From Palsa-870 sp035937155 (GTDB taxonomy: Bacteria > Chloroflexota > Dormibacteria > Dormibacterales > Dormibacteraceae): DNA of 64,000 nucleotides. The notes beneath the pieces are model-generated. The model ran no database searches. It saw nothing but the letters and a program-made list of their open reading frames with translations, and was not told the DNA's origin. Below are positions 16,107 to 23,000 of the stretch, one piece after another. The first letter of the stretch is position 1. Each line of letters starts with the position of its first letter. Position numbers and translations under genes: made by a program. The stretch lies in contig DASYVJ010000065.1 in NCBI GenBank assembly GCA_035937155.1, forward strand, positions 62,001 through 126,000, given 5' to 3'.

Positions 16107-16484
16107 ATGACCAGCTACCGCGCGGATCAGGTTGGGGAGCAAGTGCGTGAGGAGATCATGTCCATCATTCGGCGCGACCTCAAGGACCCGCGGATCGGGT
16201 TCGTGAGCATCACCGGGGTTCGCATGTCGCCGGACCTGAGACAGGCACGTGTGCGCGTGAGCGTCCTCGGCAAGCCTGAGGAGCAGAAGGCGTCGATCGC
16301 CGGCCTGGTTTCAGCCAAGGGCCTGATCCGCCACGAGCTGGGCCGCCGGCTGCAGAACCTCAAGTTCTCACCCGACCTGCGCTTCGAGCTCGATGCTTCG
16401 ATCGAATACAGCGTCCACATCGCGGAGCTTCTGAAAGAGGTGCTGCCCAAGGGCAGGGGCGAAGCGGGGGAGAGCGAGTCATAG
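16107..16484 (+). CDS. rbfA: Ribosome-binding factor A
   Basis: RbfA is a KH-like cold-shock factor that matures the 5' end region of 16S rRNA. The 125 residues contain the typical VGEQVREEIMSIIRRDLKDP N-terminus, GFVSITGVRMSPDLRQARVR and the C-terminal RLQNLKFSPDLRFELDASIE. The ATG at 16107 is preferred to an upstream in-frame TTG (16086) because GGAGG at 16097-16101 is five bases upstream of it. Its TAG stop overlaps the ATA that appears to start the next gene. Confidence 0.93.
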   Translation: MTSYRADQVGEQVREEIMSIIRRDLKDPRIGFVSITGVRMSPDLRQARVRVSVLGKPEEQKASIAGLVSAKGLIRHELGRRLQNLKFSPDLRFELDASIEYSVHIAELLKEVLPKGRGEAGESES

Positions 16485-17485
16485 CCACCGCCACGAAGAA
16501 TCCCCACGACTACGACGAGATCAAGGAGCTCATCGACGCCAACCAGGAGATCCTGATCTTCGGTCACAAGGACGCCGACGGCGACACCCTGGGGTGCAGC
16601 CTCGCGTTTGCCGAGGCTTTGCGCACCTCGGGCAAGGACGTGTGGGTGCTCATCCCTCCACCCCTGCCGGAGATGTACGAATTCCTGCCCGGTTTCAAAG
16701 CAATCGTCGCGGAGCCACCGCACGGCATCGACCCGCAGCTGGTGTTCTTCTTCGACTCGGGTAACCTTGAACGGTCCGGCAGCAGCGTCAAGAAGATCGC
16801 GTCACACGCGACCATCGTCAACATCGACCACCATCCGTCCAACTCGCGTTTTGGCGACGTGAACGTCATCGACTCCGACGCCTCGGCAGTAGGACAGATG
16901 GTCATCGAAATGCTTGATCACTTCGGTTATCCGATCACTCAAACGATGGCCGTGAATCTCTATGTGGCACTGCTGACCGATACCGGCGGATTCCGTCACG
17001 AGAACACGACGCCTCGCACCCTTGAGGACGCCGCTCGCCTCGCCCGTCTCGGGGCCGACCCCGGCAGCATCGCCACGATGGTCTACAAGATGCGGCCGGA
17101 AACCACACTGAAGCTGAGCGGCCTTGCGCTGGCCACGATGCGCGTCGAGCTCGACGGCAGGCTGGCATGGGCAAACGTCACACGCCGCATGCTCAAAGAG
17201 GCCGGCGCGGTGATGGCCGAATCCGAGGGCATCATCGACACGCTGAACAGCATCGCCGGCCTGGAGCTGGCCATTCTCTTCAAAGAGGTGCACGACTCCC
17301 TGACCAAGATCAGCATTCGCAGCCGTGGCGCGGTCGATGCTGCCGCACTGTGCGCGACTTTTGGAGGGGGCGGGCACATCCGTGCTGCCGGCGCTGAGAT
17401 CGAGCGCCCGATGGACGAGACGGTGAAGATGGTGCTGGCGGCGGCCAAGGAGGCGATTCTTGGCGCCTCGAAACAACAGCGCTAA
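16481..17485 (+). CDS. nrnA: DHH/DHHA1 phosphoesterase (NrnA-like), apparent ATA start
   Basis: A DHH-superfamily phosphodiesterase/phosphatase resembling NrnA, which degrades nano-RNA and 3'-phosphoadenosine-5'-phosphate. Catalytic motifs are GHKDADGDTLG near residue 30, the DHH triad in NIDHHPSNSRFGD near 113, and the DHHA1 motif FGGGGHIRAAG near the C-terminus. The first motif requires a start upstream of the TTG at 16619, yet no in-frame ATG, GTG or TTG exists for more than 100 bases before it. An ATA at 16481 overlaps the rbfA TAG as ATAG and lies 8 bases after GGGGGAG. I therefore annotate ATA as the start (334 residues); a CTG at about 16553 would cut the first strand. Function is well supported, the start is inferred. 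Confidence 0.85.
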   Translation: MATATKNPHDYDEIKELIDANQEILIFGHKDADGDTLGCSLAFAEALRTSGKDVWVLIPPPLPEMYEFLPGFKAIVAEPPHGIDPQLVFFFDSGNLERSGSSVKKIASHATIVNIDHHPSNSRFGDVNVIDSDASAVGQMVIEMLDHFGYPITQTMAVNLYVALLTDTGGFRHENTTPRTLEDAARLARLGADPGSIATMVYKMRPETTLKLSGLALATMRVELDGRLAWANVTRRMLKEAGAVMAESEGIIDTLNSIAGLELAILFKEVHDSLTKISIRSRGAVDAAALCATFGGGGHIRAAGAEIERPMDETVKMVLAAAKEAILGASKQQR

Positions 17486-18377
17486 CCGACCTCTGTTTTC
17501 GACCGGGGTTCTCAATGTCGACAAGGCGGCAGGTGAGACCTCTTTCGCGGTTGTCAGCCGCCTCCGCCGCCTGACGGGCGCTCATCGCGTCGGTCACGCC
17601 GGAACTCTCGATCCGCTCGCTACCGGCGTCCTGCCGATCCTTTTTGAGTCTGCGACCCGGCTTGCCGAGTTCGCGCTGCGGCTGCCCAAGACTTATGTCG
17701 CCGACATCCACCTCGGCTTCACCACGGCGACCGATGATGCCGAGGCAGAGCTCGAGCCGGTCGCGGACCCCAGCGGGCTGAGCGGTGATGATGTGCTCGA
17801 GGCGCTTGCCGAGTTTTCGGGTCGGATCATGCAAGAGCCGCCGGCCTTTTCTGCCGTCAAGGTGGACGGCCAGCGAGCTTACAAGCTCGCGCGGCGGGGC
17901 GACGAGCCGAGGCCGAAGGCGCGAGAGGTCGAGGTCTACGAGTCGCGCCTCCTCGATTTCACGCCGGGTCCGAACGCGGTGGCACGGGTTGAGGTGCGCT
18001 GCGGGAGTGGAACGTATCTGCGCTCGATCGCCCGCGACCTAGGCCTGCGATTAACCGTCGGCGGGTATCTTGGGCGACTCGTTCGAACGGCCTATGGCAG
18101 CCTGACTATCGACGCGGCGGTCCGCGCCGCGGACTTGAATACAGCCGAAGACGTGCGCACCCGGCTCCTTCCGGCCGAAGTCATACTGCCGGACATGGAG
18201 CGGGTCAAGGTCAATGTCGAGCAGGAGGCGATGATCCGCCAGGGTCGCGCTGTCCGCGTGTTACCGGAGCCCGGCCCCGGCCTGATTCGAGCCCACGACT
18301 CGGTCGGCCGCCTCGTCGCGCTCGGGCACGCTGATCCGCTGCGGCGCACGTTCGTGCCCGAGAAGGTGCTGACCTGA
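17460..18377 (+). CDS. truB: tRNA pseudouridine(55) synthase
   Basis: TruB makes pseudouridine 55 in the T-loop of tRNAs. The catalytic aspartate lies in GHAGTLDPLATGVLPI near residue 45; KTYVADIHLGFTTATDDAEA and the RCGSGTYLRSIARDLG motif near 180 are also present. The TTG start is supported by AAGGAGG at 17447-17453 six bases upstream and overlaps the DHH gene by 26 bases. Length (305) is normal. The C-terminal region corresponds to a PUA-like extension. Confidence 0.95.
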   Translation: MAPRNNSANRPLFSTGVLNVDKAAGETSFAVVSRLRRLTGAHRVGHAGTLDPLATGVLPILFESATRLAEFALRLPKTYVADIHLGFTTATDDAEAELEPVADPSGLSGDDVLEALAEFSGRIMQEPPAFSAVKVDGQRAYKLARRGDEPRPKAREVEVYESRLLDFTPGPNAVARVEVRCGSGTYLRSIARDLGLRLTVGGYLGRLVRTAYGSLTIDAAVRAADLNTAEDVRTRLLPAEVILPDMERVKVNVEQEAMIRQGRAVRVLPEPGPGLIRAHDSVGRLVALGHADPLRRTFVPEKVLT

Positions 18378-18390
18378 GGAGTCGAGTCCG

Positions 18391-19335
18391 CTGAAGGTCC
18401 ATCTCGGACTACCCACGAGCCACATTGGGGCCGTGGCGCTGACAATCGGCAGCTTCGACGGAGTGCATCTGGGGCACATCGACGTGATCCGCCATGTGAT
18501 CGCGGCGGCCAAGGCCGGCGACGCACAGCCGACGCTCATCACATTCGAGCCGCACCCGCGCTGCGTGCTCGACCCGGCCAATTGCCCGCAGTCGATCACG
18601 ACGCTCCAGGAAAAGTTGGCGCTGATCGAGGCGGCCGGCATCGAGCACGCCATCGTGCTGCGATTCGACCGGGAGCTTGCTTCGCTGTCTCCGCAGGAGT
18701 TCGTCGACCGGCTCGCGACTGTGATGGATTTGCGGCGCTGGGTGATCGGCTATGACTTCGCTTTCGGACGCGGCCGAACGGGCAGCGCGCAGTGGCTGCG
18801 CGAGCACGGCCACCAGGTTGATATCGTCCCGCCATTCAAATTCGAGGGCCGCGAGCTGCACAGTTCGGAGGTGCGCCGGCTCATCACGGCAGGCGATGTC
18901 GACCAGGCGAACAAGCTGCTGGGGCGTGAGTACTCAATGTCCGGGCCAGTCGAGGCAGGGGAGAAGGTCGGCCGCCAGCTGGGCTTCCCGACGGCGAACA
19001 TCGGCGTCGAGCCCAACAAGCTGATTCCGGCCCTCGGGGCATATGCGGGCCGGGCGAAGCACATCCCCTCGCCCGCGTCAGCGGGAGAGGGTCAGGGTGA
19101 GGGTGGCGGGGAGTTCATAGCCGCCTTGTCGGTCGGGTATCGCCCCACTTTCGGCGGCACGCAGCTGCGGGTCGAAGCTTTTCTGCTGGACTTCGAAGGC
19201 GACCTGTACCAGCAGCGTCTCGAGCTCCGCTTCGTGCGTTACCTGCACCCGGACATCAAGTTTCCGACCACCGACGACCTGGTGCGTCAGCTCCACCAAG
19301 ACGTCGCCGACACGCGCCGGATCTCCGGCCGATGA
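18391..19335 (+). CDS. ribF: Bifunctional riboflavin kinase/FMN adenylyltransferase, with repeat insertion
   Basis: Makes FMN and FAD from riboflavin. The FAD synthetase domain shows IGSFDGVHLGH near the N-terminus, ITFEPHPRCVL and YDFAFGRGRTGSAQWLREHG; the riboflavin kinase domain shows GRQLGFPTANIGVEPNKLIP and SVGYRPTFGGTQLRVEAFLL. In the kinase domain the variable loop after GAYAGRAK is replaced by about a dozen extra residues (HIPSPASAGEGQGEGGG), which are the translation of a palindromic intergenic repeat (19065-19111). The start is uncertain: a GTG at 18433 begins right at the first strand, whereas a CTG at 18391, 9 bases after GAGGAG, gives the usual N-terminus LKVHLGLP. I use the CTG. 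Confidence 0.88.
   Translation: MKVHLGLPTSHIGAVALTIGSFDGVHLGHIDVIRHVIAAAKAGDAQPTLITFEPHPRCVLDPANCPQSITTLQEKLALIEAAGIEHAIVLRFDRELASLSPQEFVDRLATVMDLRRWVIGYDFAFGRGRTGSAQWLREHGHQVDIVPPFKFEGRELHSSEVRRLITAGDVDQANKLLGREYSMSGPVEAGEKVGRQLGFPTANIGVEPNKLIPALGAYAGRAKHIPSPASAGEGQGEGGGEFIAALSVGYRPTFGGTQLRVEAFLLDFEGDLYQQRLELRFVRYLHPDIKFPTTDDLVRQLHQDVADTRRISGR
19065..19111 (+). repeat. Palindromic repeat absorbed into the ribF coding sequence
   Basis: CCCTCGCCCGC and GCGGGAGAGGG pair around GTCA with one mismatch, followed by TCAGGGTGAGGG and a G-rich tail. This is the same family as the intergenic copies at 33456-33492, 41348-41392 and 58975-59010 (CCCTC...GAGGG stem, then an AGGG tail). It is in frame in ribF and adds a Gly/Glu-rich loop. 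Confidence 0.75.
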
Positions 19336-20462
19336 CATCCGTCCTTGTTGTCGGTGGAGGTATAGCGGGCTACTGCGCCGCGCTTGCGGCTCGCCGCGAC
19401 GGTGCGGAGGTGACGGTAGTCGCGAAAGCACCGGGCGCGACCGCTCTCTACGCCGGCGGGATGGAGATCATCGACGACCTCGAGGCAATCCTCGAGCATC
19501 AGCCTCACCACCCGATCACAAGGCTCGGCCTTGATTCAGTTCGGTTGTCCACCGAGCTCGACACCGCGATCCAGGCTCTCCGCCTGGCGCTCGAAAAAGA
19601 GGGGCTGAAAATCGAGGGCACGTGGCGGACGCGTGGGCTGTACGCGGACGTCCATGGCCTGGCCCGACCCGCCAATCTCGTGCCTGCCTCGGTGGCCGGC
19701 GGTGAGCTGCGCGCCCTGAGCGGCAAGCGCGTGGCGGTCGTCGGCGTCAAGGAGGTCGGGGACTACGACGCGGCCTCGACGGCGCAGGCGCTCAAGGAAC
19801 TTCACGGCGTCGAAGCTTTCCCTGAAGAAGTGAGCATCCCGGACCTGCCACAAGCTGCCTCGATCACAGACCTGTACGGCCGCCGCGCGCCGCAAGTGAC
19901 GCGCGCCCGCTCAGCCGCGATCGCCTATCCACCCGGATTCACGAATCTGCCACGGGAAGGGTTCGAGCTGCTCGCGTCACCGCCATCGCCACACGGCTGG
20001 CGGCTGCAGCAGGCCATCGCGCACAGCACAGTCAGGGCGGAGGTCACGTCGGTCGAAACTGCCCATGGCCGCGTCACATCGGCACGGGCCGGCGACCGGA
20101 CGTTTCGAGCCGACGCGTATGTCTTTGCCACCGGGAGCCATATCGGCGGCGGCCTCATGGGCGGGCGGGTCACCAGCGAACCTCTCCTGAAACTCGGCGT
20201 GTTTCACGACGGCAGCCCGGTCACTCAATTAGGGACGCGACTGCAGCACATGCAGTACCTGGACCCTGCCGAGGAGCTGCGCGCCGGCCTGGCGACCGAC
20301 AACCGGCTGCATCCCCTGGACGAAAACGGGCACGTCTCGTACGACAACCTCTACGCGGCCGGCGCGGTGCTGGGCGGTTACGACTACAGCGGCCCCTGCG
20401 GGTTCGGCGTGCCGATCCTCACCGCCTGGCTCGCCGGACGCTGGGCAGCAAAGCAACGATGA
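19332..20462 (+). CDS. GlpB-like FAD-dependent oxidoreductase
   Basis: A 376-residue flavoprotein with an N-terminal dinucleotide-binding site (VLVVGGGIAGYCAALAARRD) and a C-terminal stretch NLYAAGAVLGGYDYSGPCG that matches the subunit B family (GlpB) of anaerobic glycerol-3-phosphate dehydrogenase. GlpB normally works with GlpA and GlpC to oxidise glycerol-3-phosphate to dihydroxyacetone phosphate and pass electrons to quinone; neither partner is in the window. The ATG overlaps the ribF stop (ATGA), so it is the last gene of that operon and may benefit from the FAD made by RibF. The next gene is an alkyl-DHAP-synthase-like oxidase that would use a DHAP derivative. Confidence 0.7.
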   Translation: MTSVLVVGGGIAGYCAALAARRDGAEVTVVAKAPGATALYAGGMEIIDDLEAILEHQPHHPITRLGLDSVRLSTELDTAIQALRLALEKEGLKIEGTWRTRGLYADVHGLARPANLVPASVAGGELRALSGKRVAVVGVKEVGDYDAASTAQALKELHGVEAFPEEVSIPDLPQAASITDLYGRRAPQVTRARSAAIAYPPGFTNLPREGFELLASPPSPHGWRLQQAIAHSTVRAEVTSVETAHGRVTSARAGDRTFRADAYVFATGSHIGGGLMGGRVTSEPLLKLGVFHDGSPVTQLGTRLQHMQYLDPAEELRAGLATDNRLHPLDENGHVSYDNLYAAGAVLGGYDYSGPCGFGVPILTAWLAGRWAAKQR

Positions 20463-20472
20463 GAGCTGAAAT

Positions 20473-20625
20473 ATGAGAAGGAACCCGGACGGTTCCTCCT
20501 CATTGGGGCCGCTTAGCGGCCGCTGCTTATCTTCCGAGAAGGAAGTGATCATTTTATTTGTCTCTCCTCGCGACGCTGGCTTAGCCTGGAAGAGACCAAG
20601 TCGCGGCCGGGTAGAACCCGGCCGC
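20473..20625 (+). ncRNA. Multi-hairpin intergenic region before the FAD-linked oxidase
   Basis: Five stems can be drawn in about 150 bases. They are 20473-20503 (ATGAG and AGGAACC arms, 12 bp with one mismatch, loop CGGAC); 20507-20521 (GGCCGC/GCGGCC, loop TTA); 20531-20545 (CTTCC/GGAAG) followed by an AT-rich run; 20558-20599 (TTGTCTCT with AGAGAC and AA, one bulge); and 20603-20625 (GCGGCCGGGT/ACCCGGCCGC, loop AGA). The last stem ends two bases before the ATG at 20628. The region is unlike the simple one-stem repeats elsewhere and could be a structured leader or an unrecognised RNA. I cannot match it to a known riboswitch class. Confidence 0.5.
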
Positions 20626-20651
20626 CCATGCCACGCTGGCAAGAGTTCTTG

Positions 20652-22016
20652 ATGAGAGCCGAGCTCGAGAAGATCGTCGGCAGCGCCGCGCTCGACGAGC
20701 GGCCTGTGCGCGACATGTGGCCCCTGGCGATCATGGACGAGCGCTCGGGCACTGCGCCACCCCGCGTGCTGGTCGCGCGCCCATCCAGCCGCGAGCAGGT
20801 GGTGGCGATCCTGCGGTGGGCAGGGGCTGCCGGCGTGACCGTTACCCCGATGGGAGGCGAGACGGGCGTGTGCGGGGCGCTGTCGCCACAGGCTGGCGAG
20901 CTCGTGCTCGACATGGGCGCCTTCGACCGCATTCTCGACGTCGACGAGACGAACCTGACCTGCCAGTGCGAATCGGGTATGAACGGCCTTCAACTCGAGA
21001 GGCACCTGAACGAGCGCGGCTTGACGCTCGGCCATTTTCCGAGCTCGCTGCCCGGGACAACGCTGGGAGGGCTGATCGCCACTCGATCATCGGGCCAGGA
21101 GTCAAGCAGATACGGAAGCGTCGAGGACATGGTGTTGGGACTGGAGGTCGTCCTGCCAGACGGTACTATCGCCGGGCCGCGGCCAGGACCCCGATCTGCA
21201 GTTGGTCCAGCCTTGCATCAGCTCTGGCTTGGCTCGGAAGGTGGCCTGGGAGTGATCCTCGGCGCGGTCCTCCGCGTGCACCGCCTGCCCGAATCGGTGA
21301 TCGGTCGCGGTTACGGATTTCCCGACCTCGTCGCCGGGCTGGCGGCCATGCGGGAGATCATGCAGTCCGGGATCAAACCACTGGTCCTTCGCCTGTACGA
21401 CCCCGAAGACACGGCGTTCAACGGTTACGACCTACCGGAGGGTGGTTGCTTGCTCGTGGTCGCCAACGCCGGGCTTTCGGGTGTTGCCCAGGCAGAGGCT
21501 GATGCGGTGGCGAAACTCGCCGCCGGAGCGGACAACCTGGGCGAGGCGCCGTGGTTGCGGTGGCAGAAACATCGCTTCGATCTCTCCGCACAGCGCCTGA
21601 AATCCTTCCTGGAGCCTCCCGGCTCGTACCTCGACACGATCGAGCTCGCGGCGCCCTGGACCGTGCTGCATGAGCTGCACGGAAGGGTCAAGCCCGCAAT
21701 AGCCGTAGGTGGCCTGGCGTTATGCCACTTCAGTCATGCCTATGAGCAGGGCTGCTGCGCGTACTTCACATTCGGGGGTTCAGGAGACACCGAGCAGGAC
21801 GCTCGTTCGGCCTATATGCGTGCGTGGGAAGGGGCGATGAGCATCGCCCTCGAGCTCGGTGCGACCATCAGCCACCACCACGGGGTGGGACGGATGCGTG
21901 CACGCTGGGTCGCTGATGAGATGGGAGGTTGGATGCGAGTGTGGCGATCGATCAAGGAGAGCGTTGACCCGAAAGGGATCATGAATCCACGCGCCGTGGG
22001 AGGCGGTAAGCCATAG
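20652..22016 (+). CDS. FAD-linked oxidase, alkyldihydroxyacetonephosphate synthase-like
   Basis: A 454-residue vanillyl-alcohol-oxidase/GlcD-type flavoprotein. The FAD-binding type 4 domain contains PRVLVARPSSREQVVAIL and the segment LGHFPSSLPGTTLGGLIATR followed by SSRYGSVEDMVLGLEVVLPDG. The C-terminus has ISHHHGVGRMRARW, the His-rich loop typical of alkylglycerone-phosphate synthase (AGPS), which makes the ether bond of ether lipids from acyl-DHAP. The order GlpB-like, AGPS-like, lipid kinase suggests a glycerolipid role. An upstream ATG at 20628 is in frame but sits two bases after a 10-bp hairpin with no Shine-Dalgarno; the ATG at 20652 has AAGAG six bases upstream. Substrate assignment is inference; a general D-2-hydroxyacid oxidase is the alternative. 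Confidence 0.72.
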   Translation: MRAELEKIVGSAALDERPVRDMWPLAIMDERSGTAPPRVLVARPSSREQVVAILRWAGAAGVTVTPMGGETGVCGALSPQAGELVLDMGAFDRILDVDETNLTCQCESGMNGLQLERHLNERGLTLGHFPSSLPGTTLGGLIATRSSGQESSRYGSVEDMVLGLEVVLPDGTIAGPRPGPRSAVGPALHQLWLGSEGGLGVILGAVLRVHRLPESVIGRGYGFPDLVAGLAAMREIMQSGIKPLVLRLYDPEDTAFNGYDLPEGGCLLVVANAGLSGVAQAEADAVAKLAAGADNLGEAPWLRWQKHRFDLSAQRLKSFLEPPGSYLDTIELAAPWTVLHELHGRVKPAIAVGGLALCHFSHAYEQGCCAYFTFGGSGDTEQDARSAYMRAWEGAMSIALELGATISHHHGVGRMRARWVADEMGGWMRVWRSIKESVDPKGIMNPRAVGGGKP

Positions 22017-22954
22017 GCGCCCGGCCCGGCGCACCGGTCCTGTTCATCGTCAACCCCTCGTCTGGGGCCGGCAAAGCCGGTCGGGAGTGGTCTGGCATCG
22101 AGACCTGGCTGCCTGGAACGGGCCTGCAGTACGAGGTCGCCTACACGACACGGCCCCTCGAGGCGACGGAAATCGCGCAGCGCGCGGTCAGGGAATCCCG
22201 CCCAGCAGTTGTGGCGGTCGGTGGCGACGGCACGCTCAACGAAGTCGTCAACGGGTTCTTCCACAACGGCGCGCCGATCCCCACGACGACCCGGCTGGCC
22301 ATGGTTCCGCTTGGCACCGGTGGAGACTTTCGGCGGACGCTGCGCATCCCGCTGGACCCCAAGGCTGCCATCGGAGTGATCACCACTGGGCTGGTCAGGC
22401 GACTTGATGCTGGCTGCGTCACCTACCAGAATTCGGAAGGCCAGACTGCGGTGCGGCATTTCATCAACATCGGGGACGCCGGCTATGGCGGAGAGGTCGT
22501 CCACCGCGTGAATCGTGGTAGCAAGCGGCTCGGCGCTGCGACTTTCATGTGGACCGCGCTCACGTCGCTGCTGGCATACAAGAACAAGCCGATGAACGTA
22601 AATGTCGACGGGACCTCGCATGACATCGTGGGCCAGCAGGTCGTTGTCGCCAACTGCCAGTACTTCGGCGGCGGCATGCGCATGGCGCCGTCGGCGTCGC
22701 CCACAGACGGGGTCTTCGACGTGGTCCTGATCGGGGACGCCGGGAAGTTGGAGAGCATCCGGGGTATGAGCAAGATCCGCAGCGGTCAACACCTGGATGA
22801 GCGCAATCCGAAGATCCAGCTCATGTACGGCAAGCGGATCTCGATCACCTCGACCGAGAAGGTGCGCATCGACCTCGACGGCGAGGATGCTGGCTTCCTG
22901 CCGGCTCTCTTCGAAATTCAGCCGGGGGCGATCGAGTTCATCACGCCGCGATAA
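22013..22954 (+). CDS. Diacylglycerol/lipid kinase family protein, apparent ATA start
   Basis: DAGK-catalytic-domain protein (DgkB/YegS family) that would phosphorylate a diacylglycerol-like lipid. Motifs: VLFIVNPSSGAGKAGREW at the N-terminus, the nucleotide-binding AVGGDGTLNEVVNGF near residue 65, PLGTGGDFRRTL near 102 and the C-terminal DLDGEDAG. The first canonical start codon in frame is the GTG at 22211, which would delete the first strand. An in-frame TAA lies at 22007-22009, so the start must fall between 22010 and about 22040. The only near-cognate codons there are ATA (22013) and CTG (22040). The ATA overlaps the upstream TAG as ATAG and is 9 bases after GGGAGG, so I use it (313 residues). 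Confidence 0.83.
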   Translation: MGARPGAPVLFIVNPSSGAGKAGREWSGIETWLPGTGLQYEVAYTTRPLEATEIAQRAVRESRPAVVAVGGDGTLNEVVNGFFHNGAPIPTTTRLAMVPLGTGGDFRRTLRIPLDPKAAIGVITTGLVRRLDAGCVTYQNSEGQTAVRHFINIGDAGYGGEVVHRVNRGSKRLGAATFMWTALTSLLAYKNKPMNVNVDGTSHDIVGQQVVVANCQYFGGGMRMAPSASPTDGVFDVVLIGDAGKLESIRGMSKIRSGQHLDERNPKIQLMYGKRISITSTEKVRIDLDGEDAGFLPALFEIQPGAIEFITPR

Positions 22955-22962
22955 ACAGGGGT

Positions 22963-23000
22963 CCCCGCGAACACACGGCGCAGCCTGTGTGTTCGTGGGG
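22963..23000 (+). repeat. CCCCGCG/CGTGGGG hairpin, copy 2 (before ggt)
   Basis: A 14-bp stem with one G-T pair (22963-22976 with 22987-23000) around a 10-base loop that itself reads GGC-GCA-GCC. The outer seven pairs and flanks (GGGGT before, TGA after) match the hairpin inside the tyrS leader. It fills the gap between the lipid kinase stop and the ggt start region; the last stem base is the first base of the GTG at 23000. There is no U-tract. Confidence 0.65.
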
